Below are positions 33,807-45,150 of a stretch of DNA of 64,000 bases, piece by piece (position 1 is the stretch's first letter; every line of letters begins with the position of its first letter). The notes beneath the pieces are model-generated. The model did no database searches, had not been told where the DNA came from, and saw only the letters and a program-made list of their open reading frames with translations. The stretch lies in contig NC_003283.11 in assembly GCF_000002985.6 (NCBI RefSeq), forward strand, positions 20,771,501-20,835,500, read 5' to 3'. The DNA comes from Caenorhabditis elegans. Lineage: Eukaryota; Nematoda; Chromadorea; Rhabditida; Rhabditidae. The position numbers were made by a program, and so were the translations under genes.

Positions 33807-35837
33807 AAGTACCCACTTACCCCTAACAAAATTAAGAGGCGGTTAAAGCCGATTTACACTTTTGATACCGTCTCAAATATTTTTTCCCGTATTTTTTCAA
33901 CGTTTTGGAGGGAGGTGTAAGGCACCATAGAGCAATTTTTCATTAATTTTGATACGTTTAACACTGCATGAATTTTGGCTTTTTGTCGACGTTTGATGAT
34001 TTTTGGGAGCATTTAGTTTTTTGAAAAAGTCTAGTTTTTGGGTAAAAAATCATTTTCAAAAAAAAATTCTGAAACAGTTTTTGGCAAGAATGAAAATTAC
34101 TTATTTTTCATCTCTTTTTATTTTGAAAGTCACCAAAAGTAACTTTTTTGAACATTTTCCAATTTTTTGGTCATTTCCTTGGTATCTTTCTAAAATCAAA
34201 AATTCGGTATATTCAAAATGCACTTCCGTGTCTCTGATAATAATGTTTTCCAGTGAATAATTGAAAAACTGCCCATTCGTTGCTCTCTGCTTCTCTTTCT
34301 TGCACCCCGTCTCCTTAACCATTATTTGCACTTGAATATTCATTGAATTGAGTAGCATGATTATCCACTCATTTTTTTTCGTCCTTATTTTTTTTGCATC
34401 GTTGTGGGCGTTTTTTTTTCTATTTCTATTTATCCCCCATTTATGGAGCACAACAATTTTATTTTTTCAGAACCAATTTTCAGCGAACCCATCTTCCAGA
34501 AGTGGCTTGGCTTTTTTGGTAGATACCTCTTCAAAACTAAAACACATGTTGTTTTTCGATTTTTTCTAATCATGGAAACAATTTGAAGCAATTTCAAAAA
34601 TTTTTGTCAAAAATTTTTATTTGAAACGTTTTCTGAACTTCTGGAAAACTGCTCACAATGGCTGAATTCACCAATTTAACATTTTGTAATACACTTTAAA
34701 CGTATTTTCGGTGTCTTCATGTTCTGTTTCAAAATTTTAAGTTCAGACAAGGTCAATTATTTTGAAAGCTTTAAAAATTTCGCACATATTTTTTTGAAAA
34801 TGCCTCAAAGTGTTCCCATGAAGACATTAGACTCAAAAAGCGAAGTTTTAAAACAAATTTTCAACTCAATTCATTCTGGAATAGTTCACTAGAACAATAG
34901 CTATTCCTCTACTTCATCAACAAATATATTCGAAACATTTTGAACAGATCAAAGCTCAAGCAACCTTTCAAGTGTCATCTTCCACTTTTTAGACATTCGC
35001 ATTCCTTTTTTCCTCTTTTTTCTTATTATTACTCTCAACTTTAATTTTTTTTTTCATCATTTCTCAGTTGAATTCAACTTCTCACTAACTTTCTCACAGA
35101 CTTAGAATCTTAAAAGTCGTTTATGCCTTACGGCTAATTTAGTTGTTTAGCTGTGTTGAAAATTTTTTTATTATCAGTAAGAGAAAAAATTGACTAAAAA
35201 TCAAGTTATTTCCAATTTTTTTTAGACGTTCCTATGCGAATTTTTAAATGATTGATACATTTTTCATTTTTAGTTGAAAAATTTGAGTTTGCGATTCTTT
35301 TTTAAACGAATTAAGAGATTTTAAATTTGCATTTTTTGGAATTTTTGGAATTTGAAATTTTCAGAAAATTGGAAGTTATGAACGTTGCAAATTTTACGAT
35401 GCTAGAAATCAGGTACTTTTGAAATTTATAAAATTGGGAATATAAAGCTTTTTTTAATTTTTGGTTTTTGGACTCCCTTTGTAATTTTGGGCATGTATTT
35501 TTCTCAACACATTTATCATAAGTGCTCAAAAATTCCAAATCAAAAAGTCTTTCCCACCGTTCTCGAGACCTGAGAATTTTGTGTCTGAACTAACACAAAA
35601 GAAGTGTAAAAGTGTGTCTCCTATCCTTTTTCAATACAAAATTTTCCATTATAATCGCACATAAAAAGCAGCCGTAAATCTAATTTTGGAGTGACATAAA
35701 AGATGATCCTTCAAAAAATATACTTTTTTTTCTTAACCGAAATTTAAAATTTTACATTTTCATTCCTTTTCTTGTTGGTGTAATACGTTTCTTACAGAAA
35801 AATTTCAACGCAAAAAAAGCAACAAAAACTTGAAACT
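33807..35837. other. AT-rich intergenic region
   Basis: No exon with codon bias or good splice sites is seen on either strand. Homopolymer T and A runs are frequent. The end of this stretch is the promoter side of the membrane-protein gene starting at 35838. Confidence 0.5.
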
Positions 35838-38800
35838 ATGAGTAAAAGTGAACTACATGCTCTTTTTTCGAAACGACAACAGAGACACTCTGAGCCAGCA
35901 GCATTGACACCTGCTCGAAGGATTCAATTGAAGGTAAGGAACATTTTACTAGCGTGGCCTAGGCTGATCCACGGATCAATTCTGGTCGGAACCTCTTGAT
36001 TCCAGCAATTTTTGTGGCTGAACGAGACAAATCAAAATTGTAATTGGTGGAAAAAGAAAATTTGAAAATTTCCAAAAACTTTCAGCATCAAGTCCAAATT
36101 TTTAGTTTTTTATTTAAATTTTTGAAAGATTCTGGCGTAAAAATAAAATTTTAATTTTTAAGATTTTTTTAGACGTAATATTTGAAAGAATTTCAAATTT
36201 CTGATTAGTTTTTTTTTCAAAATTGTTGACGAGAAATTTAAAGTTGGAAATTAATTTTTTTTTAATTTAGTACACCCCAAATTATTGCTGCGTGTTACGA
36301 TCTATTAAAAATTTCAACTTTTCCATGTTTTTAGAATTGTTGAGCATTGCAAGAACGTGACGTAGTTGTTCTGTTGATTGCAAAATAGCTTAAGCCTTGG
36401 CGAATTTATAGAAAAATAGAGTATTTAAATTTGTGCCAAGAACATGTAACTCCAATTTCAGTTTTTATTTTTTCATTTAAGTTTTATACATCCAGCAAAC
36501 AGTGAAAACAAACAAAAAGTGAGAAAAGACGTCAAAATTTACGAGCAAGTCTGAAGACGTTTATGAAATTCGAGACATTGAAAACATGTTTGTTTCGTGG
36601 TTTTCTTTTCCCAAAATGCACACAAATCACATTGGAATCCTATTCAAAATTCAAAACTCAAAATTTTTCTTGGCAATTTGACAAGTTTAAAATTTTCAGA
36701 ACTATCACGTCATCAAATGTTTTTCCGAAAATTTAATCATAGAGTTTTAAGCTGAAAAATATTTTTCAAAACCCTTTAAAAATTCCCTAATTTTATACTA
36801 AAGCTTGAAATCACGAGATTCATTTGTGCCCACACCACTTTTTTCTAATGCGCCCCCAAAGAAAATCGCATTGAAGCGCGCTTGCATCGTTTGTTTTTCT
36901 TCCACGGTAGCACAGAAACTAGATGGGTTGGTTTATGATACTCAGTCTGAAAACCTATATTGGCTGCTATCTCGAAAACTAACCACAAATTTGATTTTGC
37001 GATGCATATGAAAAATGACCGCAAAAAAATTGTCTATCTTTTCTATTAAGTAATTTTTTGATTGAAAATTTCCTAACCGGTCAAATTTGTGTTTGTTAGG
37101 TAGAGCGTGTTTGCGCCCATCTAGCTGCTGTACCACCGTGCTTCATTTATTTTGAGCTTAATTTAGTTTTTTAAAACCAGTTTCATTCATTTTTGTCGAA
37201 TTTTTAGCGGGTCTTTTCTGAAAAATATTTATTTTCAAAATTGAATGAAACGTTAAAAAACTGGATTCGGCGAAAATAAATAAAATATCTAAGAAATTCA
37301 AACGATGCAATTTTTTTGAGTATTTTCACATCGATATTCTGAATAAGGGAAAAGTTCTGAGTACTTTTAAAATATTTCCCAGATTTTGGTACCCACCTTT
37401 AAAATTAAAAAAAAAACAACGCGTGCTTTTTTTTCAAAACGAGAAGTGTTTCTACAACTATTATATAAAATATTCTGAAAATCACAAGGTACTAAACTTT
37501 TTTTTAAGAAATTTTTAAGAAAAACTGAACACTTTTTCTAGTAAAAGCTTACCACTGAAGTTCTCGTTAGCTTCATTCAGCAATTCACTATAATCCTTTT
37601 CTGAGCCGTTGGAAAAACGAAACATGACGTGAAAGGAACAATAGGATATATATCAAATTCCACACTTTAACTTCTTCCATTCACTTCATTTTTAAATTTC
37701 GGACTTTTTATGATCTTTGATGTTTTTATTATTTCATGCTGTATCCTTACTAGTTTGCCCGCCTTTAATCATTAATTATGTATCTATTTTTGCCTAAACA
37801 ACGAAAAACAGGAAAAGCCTTGATTCTTCTAGCTTTTTCCATTCTTCAACTTTAAAAATGTTACCTATTCGCTTAAATACTTACAATTCTGATGCTAACC
37901 AAGAGAGTGAAAAAACCAAAAAGGTGAAATAGTTATACTTAAAGAGGCTAAACAAAGTTTAAAAAATAATTGTTAAATTTTGCGCCAAAATTTGAAATTA
38001 CACAAAAACATTTATATGATAAAGTGAACATGCGCCAAATTTCTCTAAACAATATTTAGTTTGACTTTTGCCTTTGAAATATATGAAATTTTAAATTTTA
38101 GATATATCCAAAGAATCGTATTCTCTTCACAATTTTATAGAATTTAAAAATTAAATTTCGTTATATATTTTTTTGTACTTTTTCAAAAAACCCTAAATTT
38201 TAACTTTACGCGCTTAATAAAATTTATATTAAAAAGTAAAAATATTTGGGCCAAAATGCAATTGTATTTGATTATTGAATTTCCAGTTGAAAATTGTTGC
38301 ATTTTGAATTGAAAGTAATCCCGTTTAAACTATAAAATATGGCTAAAGGTGGTGTAGTCGACTTTTTTAAAAATTGTTTTATTAGACTTGTCCTAAAATT
38401 AGTTAAAATTTGAAATTCTAGTTAAGGCCGCAGCGGCTGGAAACTAATTTTTTGAAATCACCGTCTAATTTTGGGTATACTAGTTAATTATCTTGCGTTT
38501 TCAACTCTATTTAAAAATTTTAAAGTCGATGGACGAAGAGATTTGGCAAAAAAAAAAGTAAAATCTCTTCGCCCATCGACTTTAAAATAATTAAATCGAG
38601 TTGAAAACGAAAGATAATTAATTTCTATGCTCAAAGTTAGACGATGATTCCAAAACTAATAGTTTCCAGCCACTGTGACATCGACAAGTTGTTCAAATTT
38701 CAAATTTTACCTACTGTTAGGTTGTTTTTAGAGCCGCTATAACTTGAGAAGTTTTCAAGAAGTTTCATTATGAAATTCGGTGTTTTCAATGTGGAGTCTA

Positions 38801-40803
38801 ATAAAGTAATTAAAAACATTTGACTACACCTCCACTAAGAGTTTGATTTTAATAAAAAATAAACTACGTTCAAATTCCCATTTCAGAAACCCCTAAATCG
38901 ACCTAATCGCCGTGGAGATAATAGAAGTTTTTCCGTTACGAGAAGGACAATTACCCGATTTCGGAGCAAATTACTTCTTCTTGATGCAGATGTACGGTGG
39001 TTTTTCTTATGGTTTTTTATGAGCAAACATATTAAAAATAATTATTTTCAAAAAATAAAAACGACTCGATTATTCGCATCGGAAACTCGAGTTAAGTTGT
39101 ACAGGAAGTATGGCTTCAGGGTTTTAACATTTCTGTTGGAATATTTAAAAGCTCTTCCTGGACTCTTGTGGTTTAGTTCTTTTGTTCTTTGTCTTCTTTT
39201 GTCTTCATTATTTGACACCTTTCTTTTTTTCGGACAATAGATATTTTCTCGACTAAAATAACCTGAATTTAGCCGAAATCTTTATATAAAAGTTTTGAAC
39301 TTTAAAACTTGATAATTATATTTAAAGAAAAGTATTTGGACTGAAAATTGCTTTAGAAATAATTCTTCTGAAATATTTATTTTTTGCTGAATTTTTTCGC
39401 CATTTTTTCTGAAACTGCAAAAAGTGATAAAATTTTTCATAACTTTGTTTAACCATTGAAGTTTTATAAAGCAGCTCGCATGAATACACAAAAACAGCAT
39501 TGCTTCTCCGATTTCACCGTTTTCTATTGGCATGTTCCATATCCCTTCCCATGTGTTTTTGCCATACCGATCTTTTTTTTAAATAAATTTGAGCTTGATC
39601 AATTAAAATTAAAATTAGGAAACTTTACTTTATATCAACATATTTAACTGAAAAACTGGTATTTCTAGATTTTAAATCAACATTTATTCCAAAAATAGTT
39701 ATTTTTTTTCAGGAAATGTGTCTTTGTGGATTGCTCAGTATCACACATTCAGTTCATTTAATTTTATGCATTGAGGTAAGACTTTCGGAATGTAAAACTT
39801 CTAGAAAAAAGTTCAACTTTCGCGCAAAAGTATTGGACAATTGAAGTTAAATTTTCCGCCGAAGCACTAGAAAAATTTAAATAACATCTTCGTTATCTGG
39901 AAAAAACTTTATTTTCTAAAACATTTTTTTTTTATTAATTTTTCTCCAAAATTTGAAAAAAATTAATACTAAAATCACTACTCGATTAACTATTATATAA
40001 TTATTGAACAAATCTTTGAAAAAAATTGAATTTTCGGCTCAAAAAAACAAGTTTACCAACTTGAACGAATCTTTTAACATTTATATCTGGTAATTACGGT
40101 CTATTTTCTATCATTTGAAGCCAAATCTCCACGGACAATACTCCACTTTTAAAAACATCCACAACAATAAATTAAATAATTCTTTAGGTTTTCTTCGCAT
40201 TGATTCTTCTTATCCAATCGCCAGATTTGCTTACAATGAACGGAACGTATTTTTATTTTTTGGGATTTTTCGACGGTGGCGGATGGTTTTTCTTCGGGTT
40301 ACATGTTTCTCGTAAGTCAAAATGTTACGAATCCAAAATATAGAGAAAAACGTTCAGTATGTGTAACTTGCTTAATCTCATCGGCTCTTCTCTACATTGG
40401 CTCGAGGTGCCAAATGCCGTTTTTAATACTTCCGCATGTCTTTTGGCAGTCCACTTTTATTGTCATTTCTGTTCTTTCGATTATTCGTGAGTTTAGAAAC
40501 AATATTGATTTTTATTGAAAATACGTATACTAATTTCAGTTCTCATGGCATTGGGGTTTAGCGGTAGAATGCTGCTACCTTCTAGCATAGTCCTAAGCTC
40601 AATGATGGCTTCTGCAGGTAACGTCAACATTTTGTAAAATTTGGAATTTTTTTGGAAATTGTTTTTCAGGAGCTTGCGAAATGTGGTGGTGTCTACTGTC
40701 AATAGCTTATTATCGTCATATTTGTGATAAAAGGGATCACCCGTTCTCTACATCAGTCTCACCAGATCAGGATCCGCTTTGTGCAAGAGATAGTCTGGTT
40801 TAA
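35838..40803 (+). CDS. Nematode multi-pass membrane protein, unknown function
   Basis: Seven exons join in phase: 35838-35933, 38887-38991, 39713-39775, 40188-40311, 40358-40486, 40540-40617 and 40670-40803 (242 aa). The first about 65 residues are basic and Arg-rich (RRGDNRSFSVTRRTITRFR), predicted cytoplasmic. Then come hydrophobic stretches: GLLSITHSVHLILCI leading into VFFALILLIQS, YFYFLGFFDGGGWFFFGLHV, CVTCLISSALLYIG, STFIVISVLSIILLMALGF, and a last short one around MWWCLLSIAYY. The tail is polar. I do not recognise the family. The exon 2 donor (gat|gtacgg) is weak but is the only one keeping frame. Intron 1 is 2953 bp and holds two hairpin elements. Confidence 0.75.
36897..37144. repeat. 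Palindromic element in intron 1 of the membrane-protein gene
   Basis: The left end ccacggtagcacagaaactag matches the reverse complement of the right end ctagctgctgtaccaccgtg with several mismatches. The interior is AT-rich. Confidence 0.6.
38344..38836. repeat. Hairpin repeat family C, with nested inner inverted repeat
   Basis: The left terminus is aaaggtggtgtagtcgac and the right terminus gactacacctccac. A tight inner hairpin around 38520-38590 pairs aaagtcgatggacgaagag with ctcttcgcccatcgacttt. It lies in intron 1 of the membrane-protein gene, just upstream of exon 2. Confidence 0.85.
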
Positions 40804-41094
40804 TTTATTTTTTGTTTTTCATAATTAAAAAAAATTGTATTTAGGCGGGTTTTCTTGTTGAAAAAGCATACGATTTACTATGAAATGAATTATTAAAGAT
40901 TTAAACTGTTTTCTCTCAAACAATCGTAGTGAAAAAGTCAAAAGTGGACGGCAATCGGTGTTTGGCAATTACTGAAAATGCCAAAAATTTAAAATTGCCA
41001 AAGGTGCCGGTTAAATTTTCAAAAAATTAAATTTTCAAAAATTCAAAATTCAAAAAACAAAAAATTCAAAAATTTTCAAAGAGTTTTCAAAACT

Positions 41095-41531
41095 TTTAAA
41101 GGTGGAGTGGCGCCAGTGGGGATTTTGTCTGAATGCATTTATAATGATCCAAAACAACCGAATATCATAATAAAACACTCCAAAAATTTTTAGATTTTTC
41201 ATAATTTCCGGTCAAAGTATTGGCCTACTGCCAAAATTTTGAAAAATACGAGCTGTTGAGGAAATTTGAAGAAATGAGATATGTTTCGACCCCTACAATG
41301 TTTTAATACAAATAATTTAAACAAAATTAAAACATAAAAATGTCGAAAAAAATTGTTTTTTAAACTGCTTCCAAAATTATGAGTGGCAAAAAACTGAGTA
41401 ATTGCCACTTTTTGACAGTAAATAAAAAAATTTCAAAATTGTTTTGAAAAGTTTTATCATGATATTTGGTTGTTTTGGGACCAAAGGAGTGGTTTTTAAC
41501 AATTTCTCCACTGGCGCAACTCCACCTTTAA
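41095..41531. repeat. Hairpin repeat family A
   Basis: The termini are ttaaaggtggagtggcgcca and tggcgcaactccacctttaa. Internal words cataatttccggtcaaag and gatatttggttgttttgg match the other copies. Confidence 0.9.
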
Positions 41532-41568
41532 AAATTATACATGAAATTCGAATTCCTGAAGAACGGAT

Positions 41569-41612
41569 CGTCTAAGTATCCTTAGTAAGTAAGTAAGTTA
41601 TTTATTCATATT
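41569..41612 (+). mobile_element. SINE 3'-end fragment
   Basis: The word tgaagaacggatcgtc matches the 3' end of the SINE at 23873-24129 (minus strand there). It is followed by a short tandem taag repeat (agtaagtaagtaagt), a plausible SINE tail. The rest of the element is absent. Confidence 0.6.
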
Positions 41613-42744
41613 TTTTACAGAGTTTTCACTCCTCAAAATGCCTCAAATCTCAATTAATAAATTTGTATGAACAATTAAAACTTTTGTATTTTCGATAAGT
41701 ATTCTTTAAAACTTCAAGTTTTGATATTGTGCCCGGTTTTTTATTCGTTGAAAAAGATGTGAACTTCGCGAAAAAATCAAAATTACTGAAAATTTATGAA
41801 TAACAATCTCTCCACAAAATTCTAGAAAAAATATCTTTAAATTTCAGGGTTTAGAAATAGCTTTTCAAGTGTTGCAAAAAACTTTCCAACTTTCGGCAAC
41901 TCTCGCAAACTTTGCGCCAACTTTCGCTCAAAAATTTTAACTAGTGCTTTTTGAAATATGATTCACTTCGGTGACAGCAAAAAGTACGGATGCTTGTAAA
42001 ATTTTTTTGAAGTTTCAAGTGGATTATAAAAAATAAAATTGAAAATAAAAATAAAAACACTTTTCAAAAAACAAGTCAGTTCCCCCTCGTTCTGCCACCC
42101 CATTCTCACCTGTTGGTTATACACTAAAAAAGCTCATAAATCGGGTGATGCTCATCCTTTCTTTTTCTCTATTCCTCTTCTTCTCTATTACTCATTTTGC
42201 TCCAATTTTCTTCATTTTTTACTGGATTTTACTTCGCCTGAGGCAAGTTTTTGCGGCCAATTTTCTGACGAGAATTCCTCAAATTTTCCTGTGTGTTTCC
42301 GTGTTTTCATAGCCAATAAAGGCTTGTTAAATCCTCGTTTCCTGATAGTTTTTTTGCGGAGGAAAATTTGTGAACAGAAAATCTAGGACCAAAATGCTGG
42401 CCTCCCGGATAACCCAATTTGGACGGAACTTGGATGTCTTGTCTAGCCTACCTTATGTTGCCTTTTTTTTTCGTTTTTTTTTTGGAAATAGCTTAGTGTC
42501 TAGGTTGAAATAGAAGTTTGATAAAAAAGTTTGATTTTTTTTAGATAAAAACAATTTCGAACTTTAAGAAAACGAACGGCAGAATTTTGACCTTAAACTT
42601 TTATAAAAAATTAAAAATTTGGTGTCTGCGAAAAAAATTCATAAAATGTTCGATTGAGTTTCATAAAAAATTTTTAAATAAAACTTTGAATTTCGCTTCC
42701 AAGTTTTCTGACCACGACGGTTGTTGAAGTAAAAAATTCGATGC

Positions 42745-42890
42745 AGGGGTGGGCGGCAATTGCCGTTCGGTCAATTTTGTCGACCAAATCGGCAAATCTG
42801 CAAATTGCCGGTTTGCCGATTTGCCGGAAATTTTCAATTCCGGCAAATTGCCGATTTGCCGCAAATTTTCAAGCCGTCCACCACTGATGT
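42745..42890. repeat. Palindromic 'ggggtg' element, short copy
   Basis: It begins caggggtgggcggcaattgc and contains repeated gccgatttgccg and aattgccggtttgcc units. The right end (gccgtccaccactg) is a diverged complement of the left. Confidence 0.75.
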
Positions 42891-43258
42891 GGCTCATTAG
42901 GCTCCGCCCTCAACAGGGGCGCGGTTTGGGAGACTTTATCTAAAATTTTTGTGATGCAAATAAAAAATACTAAAAATTATTTTGACTTATTCAAAACAGA
43001 GTCCTTTATGACAAACAGCAATACGCATAACTTTTGAATTCATAGTTTTAGGGAACTAGGTTTGCCAAAATCAAGTTTTGCAGATATTCCTAGACAAGCA
43101 GTAGTCATACTTTGTCATTGTCACTATACGCATCACGGGGAAGACCCCAAGACTCCCATTAATAAATAATCAACCACATATACACCCATCCGTTCATTTT
43201 CCCACATTTCTTGTCCCATTTTCTTGTCACAGGATTCTTTAAAAAATAACTTGTGAGC

Positions 43259-44373
43259 ATGTGCTGTATTCGTATATTTCAGACACCTGGCACAATTCTA
43301 GCTCAGTTGAACGAGTATCGTGAGACTTTATATATTATATTTGGAATTACCTGTTTGGTTTCATGGTTATGTTTCAATTTATGGGCGTTACGGTAAATAT
43401 TTGTTTTTTTTTCTTGGGGAATGAATTCAAAATTTAATGTAATCAATTTTTAGTGAATTTTTCTGCCCAACAATATTCAATTCTAACTCTTCATCAACAC
43501 TGAGACATTATTCAGAAGATCACCTAACTCGAATAAAAATGCAATACATATCCAGGTAAAGTAGAATAAGTTTTTTTTTAAATTTTAAACTTTGAATTTC
43601 CAAAAACAAAACATAAAAAAATTACCATACAATTTTTTAAATTTTTTAATTTGAATTCAAATATTCTTGAACACTTTCAAAATTTCGAATTTCAGGCCAA
43701 ATTTTTTTTGGAATTTTTACTGAAATTTTAAACAGAAAAAAGTTTTCGTGCCAAAACCCCTTGAAAATTAAATTTTGAATTATGTCTCAAGTTTTTTAAA
43801 AATAATATCGGTTTTATTTTTGAGCCTTGGATGGGGAGTAGAGTTTGTTGGTATTTTGCTTGAATAGAGTAAAACTGGCCCAAACCACCAAATTTCATAA
43901 TGAGAAATTTCCCCATTTTTCTAAGTCGCAGTCACTGGAATTTAATTTTTTCTTTTCTGATATTATCACCATTTAATTCATTTTTTGGTAATTTATCTCG
44001 CGTGAATTCGTTGAGTGAGACAATTTTTAGGCCGATAGGCATCTAATTTTGATCATTTTTGATCAGATAAAAAGCAAAATTTGGCTCTTGTTTTTCGAAA
44101 TTCCGACCCGCCATGAAACATTTTTGGACATTTTTTTTTGAAGTCAGTATGTATGAAATTCGGTGGTCTGGGACCAGCTTTAGACTATTGGAGCAAAATA
44201 CCCACAAACTCAACTCCCTCTTTAAAAAAATCTTTAAAAAACAAAAATTCCATGTTAATTTCAGCGGACGCCTGTTGACTAATCTCACAGCTTCTGTATC
44301 TTCCTTAAATCGTCGACCTTCGCTGAATTTTTCTACTGATCATCATCATAATCTAGAGATTTTTGTGGTTTGA
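43259..44373 (+). CDS. Small single-pass membrane protein, unknown function
   Basis: Exons 43259-43392, 43454-43555 and 44265-44373 join in phase 2 at both junctions, giving 114 aa. One clear membrane segment (LYIIFGITCLVSWLCFNLWA) lies near residues 23-42, followed by a polar Ser/Asn-rich tail that ends DHHHNLEIFVV. The ATG lies inside a sequence that also looks like an intron end (cgtatatttcag at 43282), so the first coding exon may instead be joined to an upstream exon, possibly of the membrane-protein gene ending at 40803. Intron 2 is occupied by a family B hairpin. The family is not recognised. Confidence 0.5.
43828..44228. repeat. Hairpin repeat family B
   Basis: It contains gtaaaactggcccaaaccac, then caaatttcataatgag, and the inverted words gaaattcggtggtctggg on the right. 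Both ends resemble the copy in the PTP-like intron (27785-28235). Confidence 0.8.
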
Positions 44374-44654
44374 TAAACATTTTTTATAAATTTAAATGTG
44401 TTCGAATTTTGAATATAGTTTTTCTCTGCTTGAAAAACAAATTAATAAAACAAATGGGCAAACGATTTACATACATTATTGACTGCAGAACAAAGTTAGT
44501 TATCAAAAAAAGTTTGCCGAGAGCTCAAGTGCCCTACAAAAATAAACAAGCCAAACCTGTGTCAACTATGAATAATTCATGCATATTTAGATTTTTGCCG
44601 AACTTTTCATATAAAAATTCCTCTCATTTGAAAGTTTTCCTATTTTAATTCAAA

Positions 44655-44973
44655 ATGAAGCTTCTTGCTCTGCTCTCATTCTGTCTTCTGATTGCATTTG
44701 CTTACTCCCAATGTTGTTCTGGAGCACCCTTAGGAAGTAAGATATATAAATAAATAGTCATTGTGATGGTTTATTTGAATTTTCGAAATATATATTGCAG
44801 TGTGCATCAATCAGCATTGTCCAAATGGAACTATGTGCAATAACAATTGGTGTTGCCCTGGATGCTATGATACATGTTCGAACTGTTATATGTACACTGC
44901 TTACTGTAATAACCCATATTACTCGTGTAGTATGAGTTGCTGCAAGGCAACTTGTGGGCAATGTCATCCATGA
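44655..44973 (+). CDS. Secreted cysteine-rich peptide
   Basis: Two exons, 44655-44736 and 44801-44973, join in phase 1, giving 84 aa. The N-terminus MKLLALLSFCLLIAFAYS is a textbook signal peptide. The remaining roughly 66 residues contain 16 cysteines in pairs and C-x2-C spacings (NWCCPGCYDTCSNCYM, SCSMSCCKATCGQC), plus many Asn and Tyr. This suggests a small disulfide-rich or metal-binding extracellular peptide. I do not recognise the family. It could be an antimicrobial-type or cuticle-associated peptide, but nothing in the sequence decides. The exon/intron structure (63-nt intron) and signal peptide make it a real gene. Confidence 0.85.
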
Positions 44974-45150
44974 TTATTGTTTTTTTTCAAAGAAAATAAT
45001 TCAGTTGAAAGTATGTAGAATGAATCAGTAAAAGATCATGTTATCATTGAAACAAAATTTTGTGTAGAAATTTTAATATTATAATAATTTATTAGTTTAA
45101 AAATCAAACAAATACTTTTTCGCATACCCATGTTGAAACAATAACAAGTA

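Larger units (their letters stand above)
40804..43258. other. Intergenic region with repeats
   Basis: No supported gene is present. It contains the family A hairpin (41095-41531), a SINE 3' fragment (41569-41612) and a ggggtg-type palindrome (42745-42890). An open frame at 42039-42386 has no start context or splice partners and is not accepted. Confidence 0.5.

Noticed and set aside
42039..42386. 115-aa plus-strand open frame
   Set aside because: It starts in poly-A-rich DNA and has aromatic-rich random composition, with no splice partners and no recognisable motif.
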